Below, piece by piece: positions 23,044 to 34,635 of a stretch of DNA of 34,635 nucleotides. A program made the position numbers and the translations under genes. Numbering within the stretch: the stretch's first letter is position 1; each line of letters starts with the position of its first letter. Source of the stretch: Thermoplasmata archaeon (GTDB taxonomy: Archaea > Thermoplasmatota > Thermoplasmata > Thermoplasmatales > Thermoplasmataceae); NCBI GenBank assembly GCA_021797055.1, contig JAKAAI010000013.1, positions 1 through 34,635 on the forward strand, given 5' to 3'. Below the pieces are notes generated by a model. That model worked only from the letters and a program-made list of their open reading frames with translations. It did not search any database and had not been told where the DNA came from.

Positions 23044-23520
23044 ATGGCTCCGAATGTTGGTGATGATGCACCTGATTTTGAAGCACCAGATGAGAATGGA
23101 AACAAGATAAAACTTTCCGATTTTAGAGGCAAGACAAATGTTGTGCTATATTTTTACCCTAAGGCCGAAACCCCAGGCTGTACAGCTGAAGCAAAATGTT
23201 TCAGGGATAACTGGGATTCAATTAAGCAATTAGGTGCTGTCGTGCTTGGAATAAGCTCTGACACAGAGGAGAAACAAAAATCTTTCAAGGATCATCACAG
23301 GCTACAGTTTACTCTGTTAAGCGATAAGGACAAGAAGATCAGGAGCATGTATGGCGCTAAAGGCTTCTTAATTCCATCCAGGATGACGTTCATTGTTGAT
23401 ATACAGGGGAAAATCCGTGGCATTCATAACTCGCAGTTGGATCCAAAAAGTCACATTGATTTCGCGATTGAGAAACTCAAATCACTGTCACCTGCCCCGG
23501 CAGTTGACACTGCAAACTGA
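23044..23520 (+). CDS. bcp: Peroxiredoxin, Bcp/PrxQ type
   Basis: Thiol peroxidase that reduces hydrogen peroxide and organic hydroperoxides. The 158 residues show A-P-D-F-E near the start, [11 protein letters not shown] with the peroxidatic Cys46, and the R-S-M-Y-G and P-S-R-M-T-F-I-V-D stretches that complete the thioredoxin fold. A second cysteine is Cys52. In typical Bcp proteins with a helix-2 resolving cysteine the spacing is five residues; here Lys51 occupies that place and the cysteine is six away, so it may be a 1-Cys enzyme or resolve differently. It has its own TATA-like box; hyuA follows after 47 bases. Confidence 0.94.
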   Translation: MAPNVGDDAPDFEAPDENGNKIKLSDFRGKTNVVLYFYPKAETPGCTAEAKCFRDNWDSIKQLGAVVLGISSDTEEKQKSFKDHHRLQFTLLSDKDKKIRSMYGAKGFLIPSRMTFIVDIQGKIRGIHNSQLDPKSHIDFAIEKLKSLSPAPAVDTAN

Positions 23521-23567
23521 ATATTCCGGCCTGATAAACGAAATTGTGAGCAACCCATGCGATCTAT

Positions 23568-25538
23568 ATGTTAAAGCAAACACTTTCCGTGGACATTGGC
23601 GGCACTTTTACAGATATAGTCCTGATACAGGGAAACGTTATCAGAAAGGCATTTAAAATTCCTACCTCCGTCAAGGCACCTGCTGATGCGGTTATCGAAG
23701 GGCTCCGGTCAGCAGGCGTCAGCCACATTGATGAGGTGATACATGCAACTACAATTGCAACAAATACTATACTGGGGCAATTCAATCTCGAGATACCGAA
23801 AACTGCTTTGCTTACAACAGGTGGATTTGCAGACGTCATTGAAATTGGAAGGCAGAATAGGCCCTCCATCTATGATCTTAGATTCAGGAAACCAGTGGCA
23901 CTTGTACCCCGAAAGATTCGTTATGAAGTTGATGAACGCATCGGGCCCGATGGTAATGTGATAAAGAAAGTAAGCGAAAGATCTCTTGAAAAAGTTGCAT
24001 CTGATATGTTTGCACAAAACGTGGAGGCAATTGCTATAAGCTTCCTGCACTCTTACCTCAATCCGGAGAACGAGATCCGTGCAGGAAATATTATGAGAAA
24101 GAAGTTTAAACATATATCACTTTCATCCTATGTTTCACCGGAACCAAGGGAATTTGAGCGCACATCTACTGCAGTTGTAAACGCTGCGTTATCTCCAATA
24201 ATGACAGATTATCTGGATAAACTGTCCAAGAGAATGATAAATTTTGGATGCAGGCAGATAAGCATGATGTCTAATTCCGGTGGGCTAATCAGGCTGGATG
24301 AAGCTATTGCCAGACCGATAAAGGTAATAGAATCTGGACCAACGGCCGGCGTGATAGCAGCAAATGAGTTTGCCAGGGCAATTGGAGATACGAACCTGAT
24401 AAGTTTTGACATGGGAGGCACAACAGCAAAGGCAAGTGCAATAGTTGGGAACAGGATTGGAACAACTGCAGAATACGAGGTAGGCGGTTCATCGAATCAT
24501 GGCAGGATTATAAAGGGATCAGGTTACCCTGTCAGGACACAGTTTGTTGATATTGCAGAGGTATCTGCAGGAGGAGGCACCATTATATGGAAAGACGATG
24601 CAGGAAGCCTGAACATAGGTCCGAAAAGTGCTGGTTCTGATCCAGGCCCTGCCTGTTATGGCCTTGGAGGAAAACTGCCAACTATTACAGACGCTAACCT
24701 GGCTCTGGGTTATATTAGCAGAGAAAGTCCGGGAAGGACCAATTATCTAGATATCGAAAAATCTATCGAGTCCCTTTCATCACTCGGAGATCCTGTCAGG
24801 ATCGCTGAGAAAGCGATATCACTCGCAGATCTTGAAATGGCAAGAGCCATCCGCCTTGTAACCTACGAGCGTGGTCTTGACCCAAAGGGATTCATACTAT
24901 ACGCGTTTGGTGGAGCCGGGCCACAACATGCTGCCAGAGTGGCGGAGTTGCTCGGCTCGACCGAAGTGATCATCCCTACCAACCCTGCAGAATTCAGTGC
25001 AATCGGTTTGGTAGAGGCAGACTGGAAGTACGAAGAAACTATCGCATTTCCTTCCGATATAAGGGAGGTTTATGATAAACTTTCATCAAAGATACGTAAG
25101 ATGGGTTCTGAAATCGAGATCTCATCTACAGCCGATTGCAGATATAAAGGTCAGGGAACGGATCTTTCTGTTCAGGTCAATTCAGTTTCAGTGGAAAAGA
25201 TAAAAAAGGACTTTGAGTCACTTCACAGGTCAACATATGGATTTACTCTTCCACGAGAGGTAGAGATATCAGCGTTGAGGGTTACTGGCACCCTTCCAAG
25301 AAATAAACCCGGATTTGAAACACTGCCTGTTGTAAAGAAAAGATCATACAGAAGGAAGGCACGAGAGTCAGGAAGATGGCTTTCCTTTCCAGTCTATCAC
25401 AGAGGTTCACTTCCTTCTGGATTTATTGCAAGGGGACCGGCAATTATTGATGAACCTGGAACATCAACGCTTATTCCAGCGGGATGGTCTTCAAAGATCG
25501 GTGCTCACGGTGAGATAAGGATGGTGCTGAATAAGTGA
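23568..25538 (+). CDS. hyuA: Hydantoinase/oxoprolinase A subunit
   Basis: ATP-dependent subunit of the HyuA/HyuB family, which includes N-methylhydantoinase, 5-oxoprolinase (OplA/B) and the ketone carboxylases. The 656 residues show an ASKHA-type ATPase layout: V-D-I-G-G-T-F-T-D at the N-terminus (phosphate loop 1), E-S-G-P-T-A-G-V, S-F-D-M-G-G-T-T-A-K-A-S (second phosphate loop), and A-F-G-G-A-G-P near residue 447. Together with HyuB it would open a cyclic amide or activate a carbonyl with ATP; the substrate cannot be told from sequence. Its stop overlaps the GTG start of hyuB. Confidence 0.93.
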   Translation: MLKQTLSVDIGGTFTDIVLIQGNVIRKAFKIPTSVKAPADAVIEGLRSAGVSHIDEVIHATTIATNTILGQFNLEIPKTALLTTGGFADVIEIGRQNRPSIYDLRFRKPVALVPRKIRYEVDERIGPDGNVIKKVSERSLEKVASDMFAQNVEAIAISFLHSYLNPENEIRAGNIMRKKFKHISLSSYVSPEPREFERTSTAVVNAALSPIMTDYLDKLSKRMINFGCRQISMMSNSGGLIRLDEAIARPIKVIESGPTAGVIAANEFARAIGDTNLISFDMGGTTAKASAIVGNRIGTTAEYEVGGSSNHGRIIKGSGYPVRTQFVDIAEVSAGGGTIIWKDDAGSLNIGPKSAGSDPGPACYGLGGKLPTITDANLALGYISRESPGRTNYLDIEKSIESLSSLGDPVRIAEKAISLADLEMARAIRLVTYERGLDPKGFILYAFGGAGPQHAARVAELLGSTEVIIPTNPAEFSAIGLVEADWKYEETIAFPSDIREVYDKLSSKIRKMGSEIEISSTADCRYKGQGTDLSVQVNSVSVEKIKKDFESLHRSTYGFTLPREVEISALRVTGTLPRNKPGFETLPVVKKRSYRRKARESGRWLSFPVYHRGSLPSGFIARGPAIIDEPGTSTLIPAGWSSKIGAHGEIRMVLNK

Positions 25539-27154
25539 TAAAAGACTGGGAACTGATTGGAAAAACATCACAATTCATAGCTGAAGAGATGGGCATTTTT
25601 TTAAAACGATCTGCAATTTCACCGAACATAAAGGAAAGGATGGATCACAGCTGTGCCATTTTGGATAAGTCAGGCAGAATAGCTGCTCAGGCTGAACACA
25701 TACCAGTTCATCTTGGTTCATTCAAGATTGGTTCGATGAACTTATTGCAATGGATCATGTCAAATCGCATTCAAATGTCGGAGGGTGATATGATCCTGAC
25801 AAACGATCCCTATATCACCGGCACTCACCTGAATGATGTAATGCTGTTGGCGCCGGTGCAGCATGAAGATTTGATATGTGCTTATGTTGTTAACAAAGCA
25901 CACATAGTTGATGTTGGCGGTCCGGTGTTTGGAAGCCTAAACCCAAAAGCAAAAAATCTGTATCAGGAGGGTATGATAATACCACCAGTAAGACTTGTAA
26001 AGGCTGGAATAATAGACACGGAGATTCTTTCAATTGTTCTTTCCAATTTCAAAGAACCATCTGCCGCATTAGGTGACATCAATGCACAGATTGCCGCAAA
26101 CAATGCTGGAATTGCCAGAATCAGGGAGATGCTGGCAGAATACGGTCTGAATGCGATCCTTACGGGATGGAATGAAACCATAAAGCATTCAAGAAAACTT
26201 GCTCTGTTAGCGATTACTGGATGGAAACGCGGCTCTTTTTATGCAACCGATGTGCTTGAGGCAGGTCATTTACCTATTTACCTGAAACTCCGGCTGGATA
26301 TCTCAAATAAAGGAATTACTGCAGATTTCTCCGCCAGTTCGTCTGAATTGGAATTACCCATCAATGCAGTGAAAGGCGTTACATTCTCCGCCGTAGCATA
26401 TGCCGTTAGGAGTGCAATGAATGGTGAAATACCCACAAATGACGGACTTTATTCGATCCTTAAAGTCCATGCTCCAGAGGGATCTCTGCTCAATCCTGAA
26501 AGTCCATATCCTGTCTCTGGAGGAAATGTAGAGACTACGCAGAGAATAGCTGATGTCGTACACCACGCACTAAGCGAATGTGCCGGTACTGTGATACCTT
26601 CTGCTTCATCAGGAACGATGTTCAATGTGATGATGGGAGGTCCGAGAGGGCATGGAAAATTCTGGTCCTATTATGAAACAATAGGTGGCGGCAACGGTGC
26701 TGGACTGGGTAGAAACGGTGAATCTGGTGTGCACAGCAATATGACAAACACCATGAATACACCGATTGAGGTTGCAGAAAGGGAATACCCAATCCTATTC
26801 ACTGCATACAGGATCAGAAAAAACAGTGGAGGTGCTGGTACCTGGAAAGGTGGTGATGGCATCATACGTTCTTTTATCGCTAAAGAAGCATGCACAATAT
26901 CCATACTTGCAGACAGGTTTGTAACTCCGCCATATGCACTTGCTGGGGGTAAGAGCGGTAAAACCGGAAGGGTATATATAGTCCACGAAAACAAAAGAAA
27001 GAGATATCCCAGCAAGTTTACAGCAGATCTTGCTCCGGGAGATGAGGTAATCATAATGACGCCTGGAGGATCCGGCTATGGCGGGAATGTGAACACCATC
27101 TCTGATTTTAATATGAAAAGAAAATCTAAATCTAAAGCAAAAAATAAATTATAG
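25535..27154 (+). CDS. hyuB: Hydantoinase/oxoprolinase B subunit
   Basis: Partner of HyuA. The 539 residues contain the family marks S-x-N-I-K-E-R-x-D-H-S-C near the start, T-N-D-P-Y-I-T-G-T-H-L-N-D, a long glycine-rich G-G-G-N-G-A-G segment followed by H-S-N-M-T-N-T-M-N-T-P, and G-G-x-G-T-W-K-G-G-D-G near the end. The final 15 or so residues are rich in lysine and serine and look like a species-specific tail. The GTG start shares bases with the hyuA TGA, so the two are translationally coupled in a two-gene operon. Whether it is 5-oxoprolinase, hydantoinase or a carboxylase is open; no gamma subunit is nearby. Confidence 0.92.
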   Translation: MIKDWELIGKTSQFIAEEMGIFLKRSAISPNIKERMDHSCAILDKSGRIAAQAEHIPVHLGSFKIGSMNLLQWIMSNRIQMSEGDMILTNDPYITGTHLNDVMLLAPVQHEDLICAYVVNKAHIVDVGGPVFGSLNPKAKNLYQEGMIIPPVRLVKAGIIDTEILSIVLSNFKEPSAALGDINAQIAANNAGIARIREMLAEYGLNAILTGWNETIKHSRKLALLAITGWKRGSFYATDVLEAGHLPIYLKLRLDISNKGITADFSASSSELELPINAVKGVTFSAVAYAVRSAMNGEIPTNDGLYSILKVHAPEGSLLNPESPYPVSGGNVETTQRIADVVHHALSECAGTVIPSASSGTMFNVMMGGPRGHGKFWSYYETIGGGNGAGLGRNGESGVHSNMTNTMNTPIEVAEREYPILFTAYRIRKNSGGAGTWKGGDGIIRSFIAKEACTISILADRFVTPPYALAGGKSGKTGRVYIVHENKRKRYPSKFTADLAPGDEVIIMTPGGSGYGGNVNTISDFNMKRKSKSKAKNKL

Positions 27155-27175
27155 AATTAAACCCCTATGCCGGAC

Positions 27176-27181
27176 TTTTTT
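27176..27181 (+). terminator. U-rich terminator after hyuB
   Basis: A run of six T residues 22 bases after the hyuB stop, without a strong stem. Archaeal termination often needs only such a run. The remaining 27182-27322 shows nothing recognisable. Confidence 0.35.
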
Positions 27182-27322
27182 AGTAACACAGGTTGACTTA
27201 GGGTTTGAAACCTACCAGATTGGTTCTGATTACTTTATGAAAATGAATGGAAAAAATTAAAAAAACGAATATTGCAAAATTTTGGCCAGAATCTGGGTAA
27301 ACAGGAAAACATCGGGGTTATT

Positions 27323-27880
27323 CTATTGCAGAGTCTTTATCTTTGAGGTCGCAAGCCTCTCTATGTTTTCAATTACTGATCTTTCATTTGTCAGCATAAC
27401 CTTTTCTCTGTCAATTCCTAATCTCTCCCAGTATTTTTTGAAAAAATATTGTAGATTGAAACTGTCCGGGCTCATATAGTTAAGGTTTGATTTAACCCAT
27501 ACTGCCATATTTTTTGCCTCTTCATCCGGGTTTTGTTCCATTCTATGCAGTACACTATTCCCGTTAATTGTTTTCGGCTGTTCAACCCTTCTCGAATCCG
27601 CGATTTCATGGTTTGCAGACGAAAACACATGCATTAATCCCTCATGCAGGAAACCAATTTTTGCAGGGATAAAGTTTTCATCATCTCTTCCTTGGCCAGT
27701 GCGATTGGCATAAATGATCTTTATTCCGAGATCATAAGCAATCGAAAGAAAATCTTCCAGTGTTCCGTTGTAGAGTATTGACAGTTGATTTTGAAAGAAA
27801 TCAGATCCAGTTATCCAATATATTTTGAACTTTTTTAACATGTTTTCCGCTGTGTTTTTTGCCAAACCATCTTCTGCCAT
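27323..27880 (-). CDS. Hypothetical protein, unknown family
   Basis: A 185-residue soluble-looking protein I do not recognise. It has no cysteine, membrane segment or obvious catalytic motif. The N-terminal part (K-I-Y-W-I-T-G-S-D-F-F, then D-L-G-I-K-I-I-Y-A-N-R) has strand-helix-strand character like a Rossmann or toprim start; the middle carries H-E-G-L-M-H and an N-H-E-I-A-D segment that could bind metal, and the C-terminus is helical and charged. The TATA-like ATATATA lies only about 10 bases before the ATG at 27880, so translation may really begin at the ATG at 27841, giving 172 residues. It stands alone between hyuB and the MFS gene. Confidence 0.65.
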   Translation of the reverse strand: MAEDGLAKNTAENMLKKFKIYWITGSDFFQNQLSILYNGTLEDFLSIAYDLGIKIIYANRTGQGRDDENFIPAKIGFLHEGLMHVFSSANHEIADSRRVEQPKTINGNSVLHRMEQNPDEEAKNMAVWVKSNLNYMSPDSFNLQYFFKKYWERLGIDREKVMLTNERSVIENIERLATSKIKTLQ

Positions 27881-28014
27881 AGGTATATATTACAACATCG
27901 GTAAATGTCTTTTTATGAAACTATCAACCATCTCTAGCGGAATAATGTTTTTCTGCATGGAATGCGTAAGACCAAGGGAGAGAAGGCCCCAAACATTTCT
28001 GAGGGCGTAATTTA

Positions 28015-29202
28015 TCACGTGTGCACATCCCGGAACTTTAAGTAAAATGTAAGATCATACGCTATTTTAGTCAGCGCAGCTGTGATAAATATGCCCGATG
28101 GAAAAACCTCGAAGAAAATACCGGCCAACCCTGGGCCAGGCACCTGACCAGCGTTCCTGTAAGCCAGGAAAGATGAATTTCCCCTGACCCTTGAATCTTC
28201 AGGAATAATAGAATTCACAAAGCTATCCCTTGGAGATACATCCATTTGGCTTGTAGACTGACGAATGAATAGCAATAATTCGCTCCAGATGAGAGAGTGA
28301 AATATCGGTATCAGAAATAGGAAAACGTTGCTTATAATATGCGTATAAAACATTGTGCGCACCAGACCTATCGACGAGGCAAGGTAGCCGGATACTATAA
28401 TCGAGAAAGCTGTTATGATGTTAACTCCAATAAAGATCAGGCCAGCCTCCGATAGCGTGACATGATAAACGACCCCGAACCAAAGTGCAATTATTGAGGT
28501 GTTTACGAGGCCCCCGCCCACCGAATCAACAAAAAACAGTGAACCGATGGTTTGGATTCTTCTCCGTGTCTCCTGCTTTATATCTCCTGAAGGAGCCGCA
28601 TGAATTAGGGTCGGGAACCCGACCATACAGTAAATTGCAACCTGAGCGATAGCCAGCCCCAACAGCGTCAGGAATATAAACTGAAAATTCCGGGGATCTG
28701 TCAGGTAAAGAAACGCAGACGCAGCCGCGCCTGAACCATAGGAAAGAAAGTTATAGAGAGAAAAAGCAAGATTTTTCCCCCTCTGATCCCTTTCGACCAT
28801 GCCTATTGTATATTGCTCCAGGGACTGATTGGTCGCCATATCTTTTCCTGAAAGGGAAATAGCACCTATTATAATTGCAGCAATAAGCCCGGCAAGGGAC
28901 TCGTATACGGACAGGAAAGCAAGCGAGGCCGCAAGAAGAAAACTCATCAGGATAAGCTTCTTCTTTATATCGATCCTCAGCAGCGTATAGAAATAAATGT
29001 AGAAAGTCGAGACACCTATTGCGGCAAGGAGCACAAGAGAAATGTCTAAAGGATCGTAGCCCAAGTCGGTTAGGAAAAACGGTATTGTAATTGAAAGAGA
29101 CATGAATATGAATGTTCTGATAGATTTTGTTAAAGAGAGTAAAATATCTTCCAGTTTGATCAATAAATGGCAATACCTGTAATGCCTATATTCTTTCCTC
29201 AA
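28015..29202 (-). CDS. MFS transporter
   Basis: A major facilitator protein of 395 residues with about 11-12 hydrophobic helices. The central loop after helix 6 carries the basic stretch K-Q-E-T-R-R-R-I-Q, and the R-Q-S-T-S-Q-M-D-V-S-P-R-D-S-F loop in the second half resembles the partial MFS protein at 2-550. Substrate unknown. The AT-rich box on the minus strand near 29205-29217 is too close for the ATG at 29202; a TTG at 29163 or another internal start would fit the promoter better, and the first 13 residues are not typical of the family. A 14-base palindrome lies about 55 bases upstream. Confidence 0.8.
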   Translation of the reverse strand: MRKEYRHYRYCHLLIKLEDILLSLTKSIRTFIFMSLSITIPFFLTDLGYDPLDISLVLLAAIGVSTFYIYFYTLLRIDIKKKLILMSFLLAASLAFLSVYESLAGLIAAIIIGAISLSGKDMATNQSLEQYTIGMVERDQRGKNLAFSLYNFLSYGSGAAASAFLYLTDPRNFQFIFLTLLGLAIAQVAIYCMVGFPTLIHAAPSGDIKQETRRRIQTIGSLFFVDSVGGGLVNTSIIALWFGVVYHVTLSEAGLIFIGVNIITAFSIIVSGYLASSIGLVRTMFYTHIISNVFLFLIPIFHSLIWSELLLFIRQSTSQMDVSPRDSFVNSIIPEDSRVRGNSSFLAYRNAGQVPGPGLAGIFFEVFPSGIFITAALTKIAYDLTFYLKFRDVHT

Positions 29203-29257
29203 AGCATTAATTTAATCAAGAGCCTTTTTTACAGCAAAGTAAAACATTTATTCGATG

Positions 29258-29271
29258 AAACACCTGTGTTT
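29258..29271. repeat. Palindrome upstream of the MFS gene
   Basis: AAACAC and GTGTTT form perfect arms around CT, about 55 bases upstream of the MFS gene start. It might be an operator of that gene. The rest of the 229-base gap (29203-29431) shows nothing recognisable. Confidence 0.3.
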
Positions 29272-29431
29272 ACAACAGTTCAGGATCAAAAAATATGCGG
29301 AAGGAATTCGATGTCAACGATTTTCCTGTAGAAATATAAAAAACGCACTACGCATTTGATCCACAAACCAAAAGAAATCTACATTCATGCACAAACATGA
29401 AAAAGACTCAGAAAAAGCAGGATGTATTGCT

Positions 29432-30109
29432 TTAACCGATCAGTGTTCCATTTGTCTTGCCGGAAGAGCAGATCCTGTCGTATTCCTTGATATCGTCTCC
29501 CTTTATCACGTATATTTTAATACCAGATCTCTTCGCAATAACAAGTGAAGTGAGATCCATAAAAACACTTGGTCCCGCCCCTACAGAAGAAACTATGCTC
29601 TTTTCTATGGCTTCTTCATATGTCAGTTTAGCATGCTTTCTGGCATTTCTGTTCTTTGCAGGATCCGAATCATATACGCCATCTACAGATGTTCCATTTA
29701 TCAGGATCTTTGAACCAATGCGCTCTGCAAGTAGTGCAGCCACAGTGTCGGTGGTGTGACCCGGCTCCGTACCGCCCAAAACCACGCATCCGTAAAGGGC
29801 GATCATTTCAGCAGCTTCATTTACAGTCGTGGGTATCTTAGTATTCACATTGTCAAGAAAGGATGTGAATGCAAGCGCGTTCATCCTCGTAGCGTATATA
29901 CCGATCTCATCCAGAACATTTTCATTGACTTTCTGTGGTCTCAGTGCTGAAATATATGATCTTGCAAGTTTCCCTCCGCCTACAACTATACCTATCTGGT
30001 ATTTTTTCCTCAGTTCTGTTACAGTTATGGCGAGATCCCTGATGAAATCAATCCTGAGCGGATTATCTGTGAAAACTGAGCCTCCGAGCGAAATAACAAG
30101 TTTTTCCAT
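29432..30109 (-). CDS. pyrH: UMP kinase (archaeal PyrH type)
   Basis: Phosphorylates UMP to UDP, an amino-acid-kinase-fold enzyme. The 225 residues show the N-terminal S-L-G-G-S-V phosphate loop, V-V-G-G-G-K-L-A-R, the [13 protein letters not shown] segment, [14 protein letters not shown] for nucleotide binding, and the family's late G-I-K-I-Y-V-I-K-G. The frame extends upstream to 30178, but the ATG at 30109 ([10 protein letters not shown]) places the first strand at the N-terminus as usual and avoids overlap with the divergent release-factor gene. Divergent promoter shared with prf1. Confidence 0.95.
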   Translation of the reverse strand: MEKLVISLGGSVFTDNPLRIDFIRDLAITVTELRKKYQIGIVVGGGKLARSYISALRPQKVNENVLDEIGIYATRMNALAFTSFLDNVNTKIPTTVNEAAEMIALYGCVVLGGTEPGHTTDTVAALLAERIGSKILINGTSVDGVYDSDPAKNRNARKHAKLTYEEAIEKSIVSSVGAGPSVFMDLTSLVIAKRSGIKIYVIKGDDIKEYDRICSSGKTNGTLIG

Positions 30110-30127
30110 TGAATATATCGGGTTAAG

Positions 30128-30146
30128 ATTAAATACGATTATAAAT
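30128..30146. promoter_or_regulatory. Shared promoter region of pyrH and prf1
   Basis: In the 48 bases between the divergent start codons, ATTAAATAC (30128-30136) is centred about 26 bases before the prf1 ATG and about 23 bases from the pyrH ATG on the other strand; TTATAAAT (30139-30146) lies beside it. The two promoters overlap, so the genes may compete for transcription factors. Confidence 0.45.
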
Positions 30147-30157
30147 TTTCCACACGA

Positions 30158-31402
30158 ATGCCTACTGACGAATCGCAAATGAGAAGATACGAATTCAAAA
30201 AAGCACTGCAGGAGCTTGAAGGCCTTAAGGGACGGGGCACAGAGCTCATATCCCTTTACATACCTCCAGGTAAGCAGATCTCAGATGTAGTGCAGTACCT
30301 GCGCGAGGAATTTTCAACCTCTTCGAACATCAAGTCAAAATCCACAAGAAAAAATGTCCTCGCCGCAATCGAATCAATAATGTCTCGGCTGAAGTACTAC
30401 AAAGCGCCGCCTGAGACAGGATTAGTGTTTTTCGTAGGTCATGTATCAACCAGGGGTGACCAGACTGAAATGTATACGAAAATCATTGAGCCTCCAGAGC
30501 CGATACAGACCTTTATGTACAAATGTGACTCAATGTTTCACACGGAACAGCTGAGATTGCAGCTTCAGGAAAAAGAGATATACGGTCTTATAGTGATAGA
30601 CAGGAAGGAGGCAACAGTTGGTTTCCTGAATGGCACAAATATACAGGTTGTTGCAAATGAGCAGTCCCTTGTCCCGAGCAAGCATCATCAGGGAGGCCAG
30701 TCATCGAGGAGATACGAAAGACTCATTGAAATTGCGGCGCATGAATATTTCAAAAAGATCGGGGAAATTGTGAATAATTCATTTGTGCCAGTAATCAAGG
30801 ATATCAAGGCAGTCTTTATCGGAGGCCCTGGATCCACCAAGGATTTCTTTTTTGAAAGAGATTATCTCAGAAATGAGGTCAAGCAGAAAGTAAAGGAGTT
30901 ATTCGATATTGGCTACACAGATGAAACAGGATTGAGAGAGCTGGTCGAAAAGGCGGCCGGCACTGTTAAGGATATGAGGATATCGAGGGAAAAGGATCTT
31001 ATGAACAGGTTCATGCTTGAAATAAAGAAGAATGATGGCGGTTTGGGGGTTTATGGTATTCCCGCGATACTTTCCGCATTGGAACAAAAGAGTCTTGACA
31101 TTCTTTTATTATCAGAAGGTATCGATATGTACAGAGTTGAATATACGTGCTCAAGCTGCTCAAATCATTCTGTTTTATACAGACAAAATAAAGATGACGT
31201 CCCATGCCCGAAATGTGGTGCAACTATGCAGGCAACTCAATCTGAGGATCTTGTTGAGACTTTCTACCGAATGGCCGAGGAATCCGGGACGACCGTTGAG
31301 CTGATTTCCGAGGAAAGCGATGAGGGAAAGCTGCTCAAAAAGGCATTTGGTGGTGCTGCCGGCATACTGAGATACGTTGCTGGTGCCACCGTTCCACATT
31401 GA
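30158..31402 (+). CDS. prf1: Peptide chain release factor aRF1
   Basis: Recognises all three stop codons and triggers peptide release. The 414 residues carry N-I-K-S (stop-codon decoding) at about residues 51-54, the G-G-Q motif in [10 protein letters not shown] (peptidyl-tRNA hydrolysis), and a C-terminal domain with a zinc-type C-x2-C ... C-x2-C (T-C-S-S-C and C-P-K-C) typical of archaeal aRF1. The length is normal. It is divergent from pyrH and ends 11 bases before the convergent PRC-barrel gene. Confidence 0.97.
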   Translation: MPTDESQMRRYEFKKALQELEGLKGRGTELISLYIPPGKQISDVVQYLREEFSTSSNIKSKSTRKNVLAAIESIMSRLKYYKAPPETGLVFFVGHVSTRGDQTEMYTKIIEPPEPIQTFMYKCDSMFHTEQLRLQLQEKEIYGLIVIDRKEATVGFLNGTNIQVVANEQSLVPSKHHQGGQSSRRYERLIEIAAHEYFKKIGEIVNNSFVPVIKDIKAVFIGGPGSTKDFFFERDYLRNEVKQKVKELFDIGYTDETGLRELVEKAAGTVKDMRISREKDLMNRFMLEIKKNDGGLGVYGIPAILSALEQKSLDILLLSEGIDMYRVEYTCSSCSNHSVLYRQNKDDVPCPKCGATMQATQSEDLVETFYRMAEESGTTVELISEESDEGKLLKKAFGGAAGILRYVAGATVPH

Positions 31403-31413
31403 GCAATTAAATT

Positions 31414-31677
31414 TCAGATATGTTTTGATTGAGACAGATCGACAACCAGAACATCTTCCATTGATTTTATGCCCTTTATGGATACTACATATCTTCCTTC
31501 TTTGTCCCTCTCCAGCGTTTGAATGACTGTATCCTCCGTTGGTTCCACGAGAAGGTTTGTCACCTCTCCCGTATCAAGGTTCAGAACAAGGTTATCGAGT
31601 TTACCTACAACCTGACCGGTTGTAGTAACAACGGACTTTCCGATTATGTCGGTCATAAATTTTTTAAGATCTACCAA
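31414..31677 (-). CDS. PRC-barrel domain protein
   Basis: An 87-residue single PRC-barrel domain: I-I-G-K-S-V-V-T-T-T-G-Q-V-V-G-K-L-D-N-L-V-L-N-L-D-T-G-E-V is the family's first half, and the C-terminal strands (I-K-G-I-K-S-M-E-D-V-L-V-V-D) complete a small beta-barrel. Such proteins are common in archaea; in Haloferax PRC-barrel proteins (CdpB) act in cell division, and others bind RNA or photosynthetic complexes. Here it follows the VAT gene by 15 bases, so it is probably co-transcribed with it. A functional link with the unfoldase or with cell division is inference. Confidence 0.9.
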   Translation of the reverse strand: MVDLKKFMTDIIGKSVVTTTGQVVGKLDNLVLNLDTGEVTNLLVEPTEDTVIQTLERDKEGRYVVSIKGIKSMEDVLVVDLSQSKHI

Positions 31678-31692
31678 GACAGATCAACCTGC

Positions 31693-34534
<2,842 letters not shown>

Positions 34535-34635
34535 TTTTTGTGCCACCTGTATAAACTTGTATCACGATCACTTTAATATTTATATATACAGCAAATTTAG
34601 ACATTTATATCAAAGTGACTTGCTATTTATCTTCT

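Noticed and set aside
27825..28010. Open frame on the plus strand between the orphan gene and the MFS gene
   Set aside because: Mostly antisense to the orphan gene and without coding features.

Overview
The window looks like a chromosomal segment from an archaeon of the order Thermoplasmatales (relatives of Thermoplasma, Ferroplasma and Cuniculiplasma). The evidence is archaeal-type information genes (aRF1 with NIKS and GGQ motifs, SRP54, transcription factor S, a VAT/CDC48 ATPase whose corrected start gives 745 residues), a geranylgeranyl reductase very like the Thermoplasma acidophilum enzyme, an SDR-type threonine dehydrogenase of the Thermoplasma kind, and many start codons lying about 26 bases downstream of a TATA-like box (leaderless transcripts). 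The genus cannot be fixed from the sequence alone. Genes are tightly packed, with several overlaps and adjacent convergent ends. I see no CRISPR array, insertion sequence, integrase or rRNA.

Layout. 1-2.8 kb: the 3' end of an MFS transporter, a family-4 uracil-DNA glycosylase and, convergent to it, IMP dehydrogenase. 3-6.7 kb: a 1235-residue protein joining a Ser/Thr kinase domain, an AAA-type ATPase and a helical TPR-like tail, the most unusual protein here. 6.8-10.4 kb: threonine dehydrogenase followed by an MqnA-like gene on one strand; divergently, 2-amino-3-ketobutyrate CoA ligase followed by endonuclease III. 10.4-12.7 kb: an arsenic island (ArsB pump, LMW-phosphatase-type ArsC, a small Cys-rich CxxC/CCxxCC protein, and a divergent HxlR-type regulator with an inverted repeat between). 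12.7-15.4 kb: two geranylgeranyl reductase family proteins and a 2[4Fe-4S] ferredoxin overlapping the second. 15.4-17.2 kb: SRP54 and transcription factor S. 17.2-18.2 kb: a frameshifted metallo-beta-lactamase-fold pseudogene in an otherwise gene-free stretch. 18.2-19.9 kb: CoA-binding protein, tRNA-Ser(CGA), family-5 uracil-DNA glycosylase, tRNA-Ser(GGA). 20-22 kb: hisS with a stand-alone Lrp-type RAM domain and a three-helix membrane protein. 22.1-27.2 kb: DMT transporter, Bcp-type peroxiredoxin, HyuA and HyuB. 27.3-29.2 kb: an orphan gene and a second MFS protein. 29.4-34.6 kb: UMP kinase divergent from aRF1, a PRC-barrel protein downstream of VAT, and MsrA.

Themes. DNA base-excision repair is well represented (two different Fe-S uracil-DNA glycosylases plus endonuclease III). 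Thiol and metalloid defence recurs (ars genes, peroxiredoxin, MsrA). Isoprenoid-lipid saturation appears as a reductase-ferredoxin pair. The best candidates for something little described are the kinase-ATPase-TPR protein, the Cys-rich ars-operon protein with its operator-like promoter, and a set of palindromes upstream of the ferredoxin, family-5 glycosylase and kinase genes.
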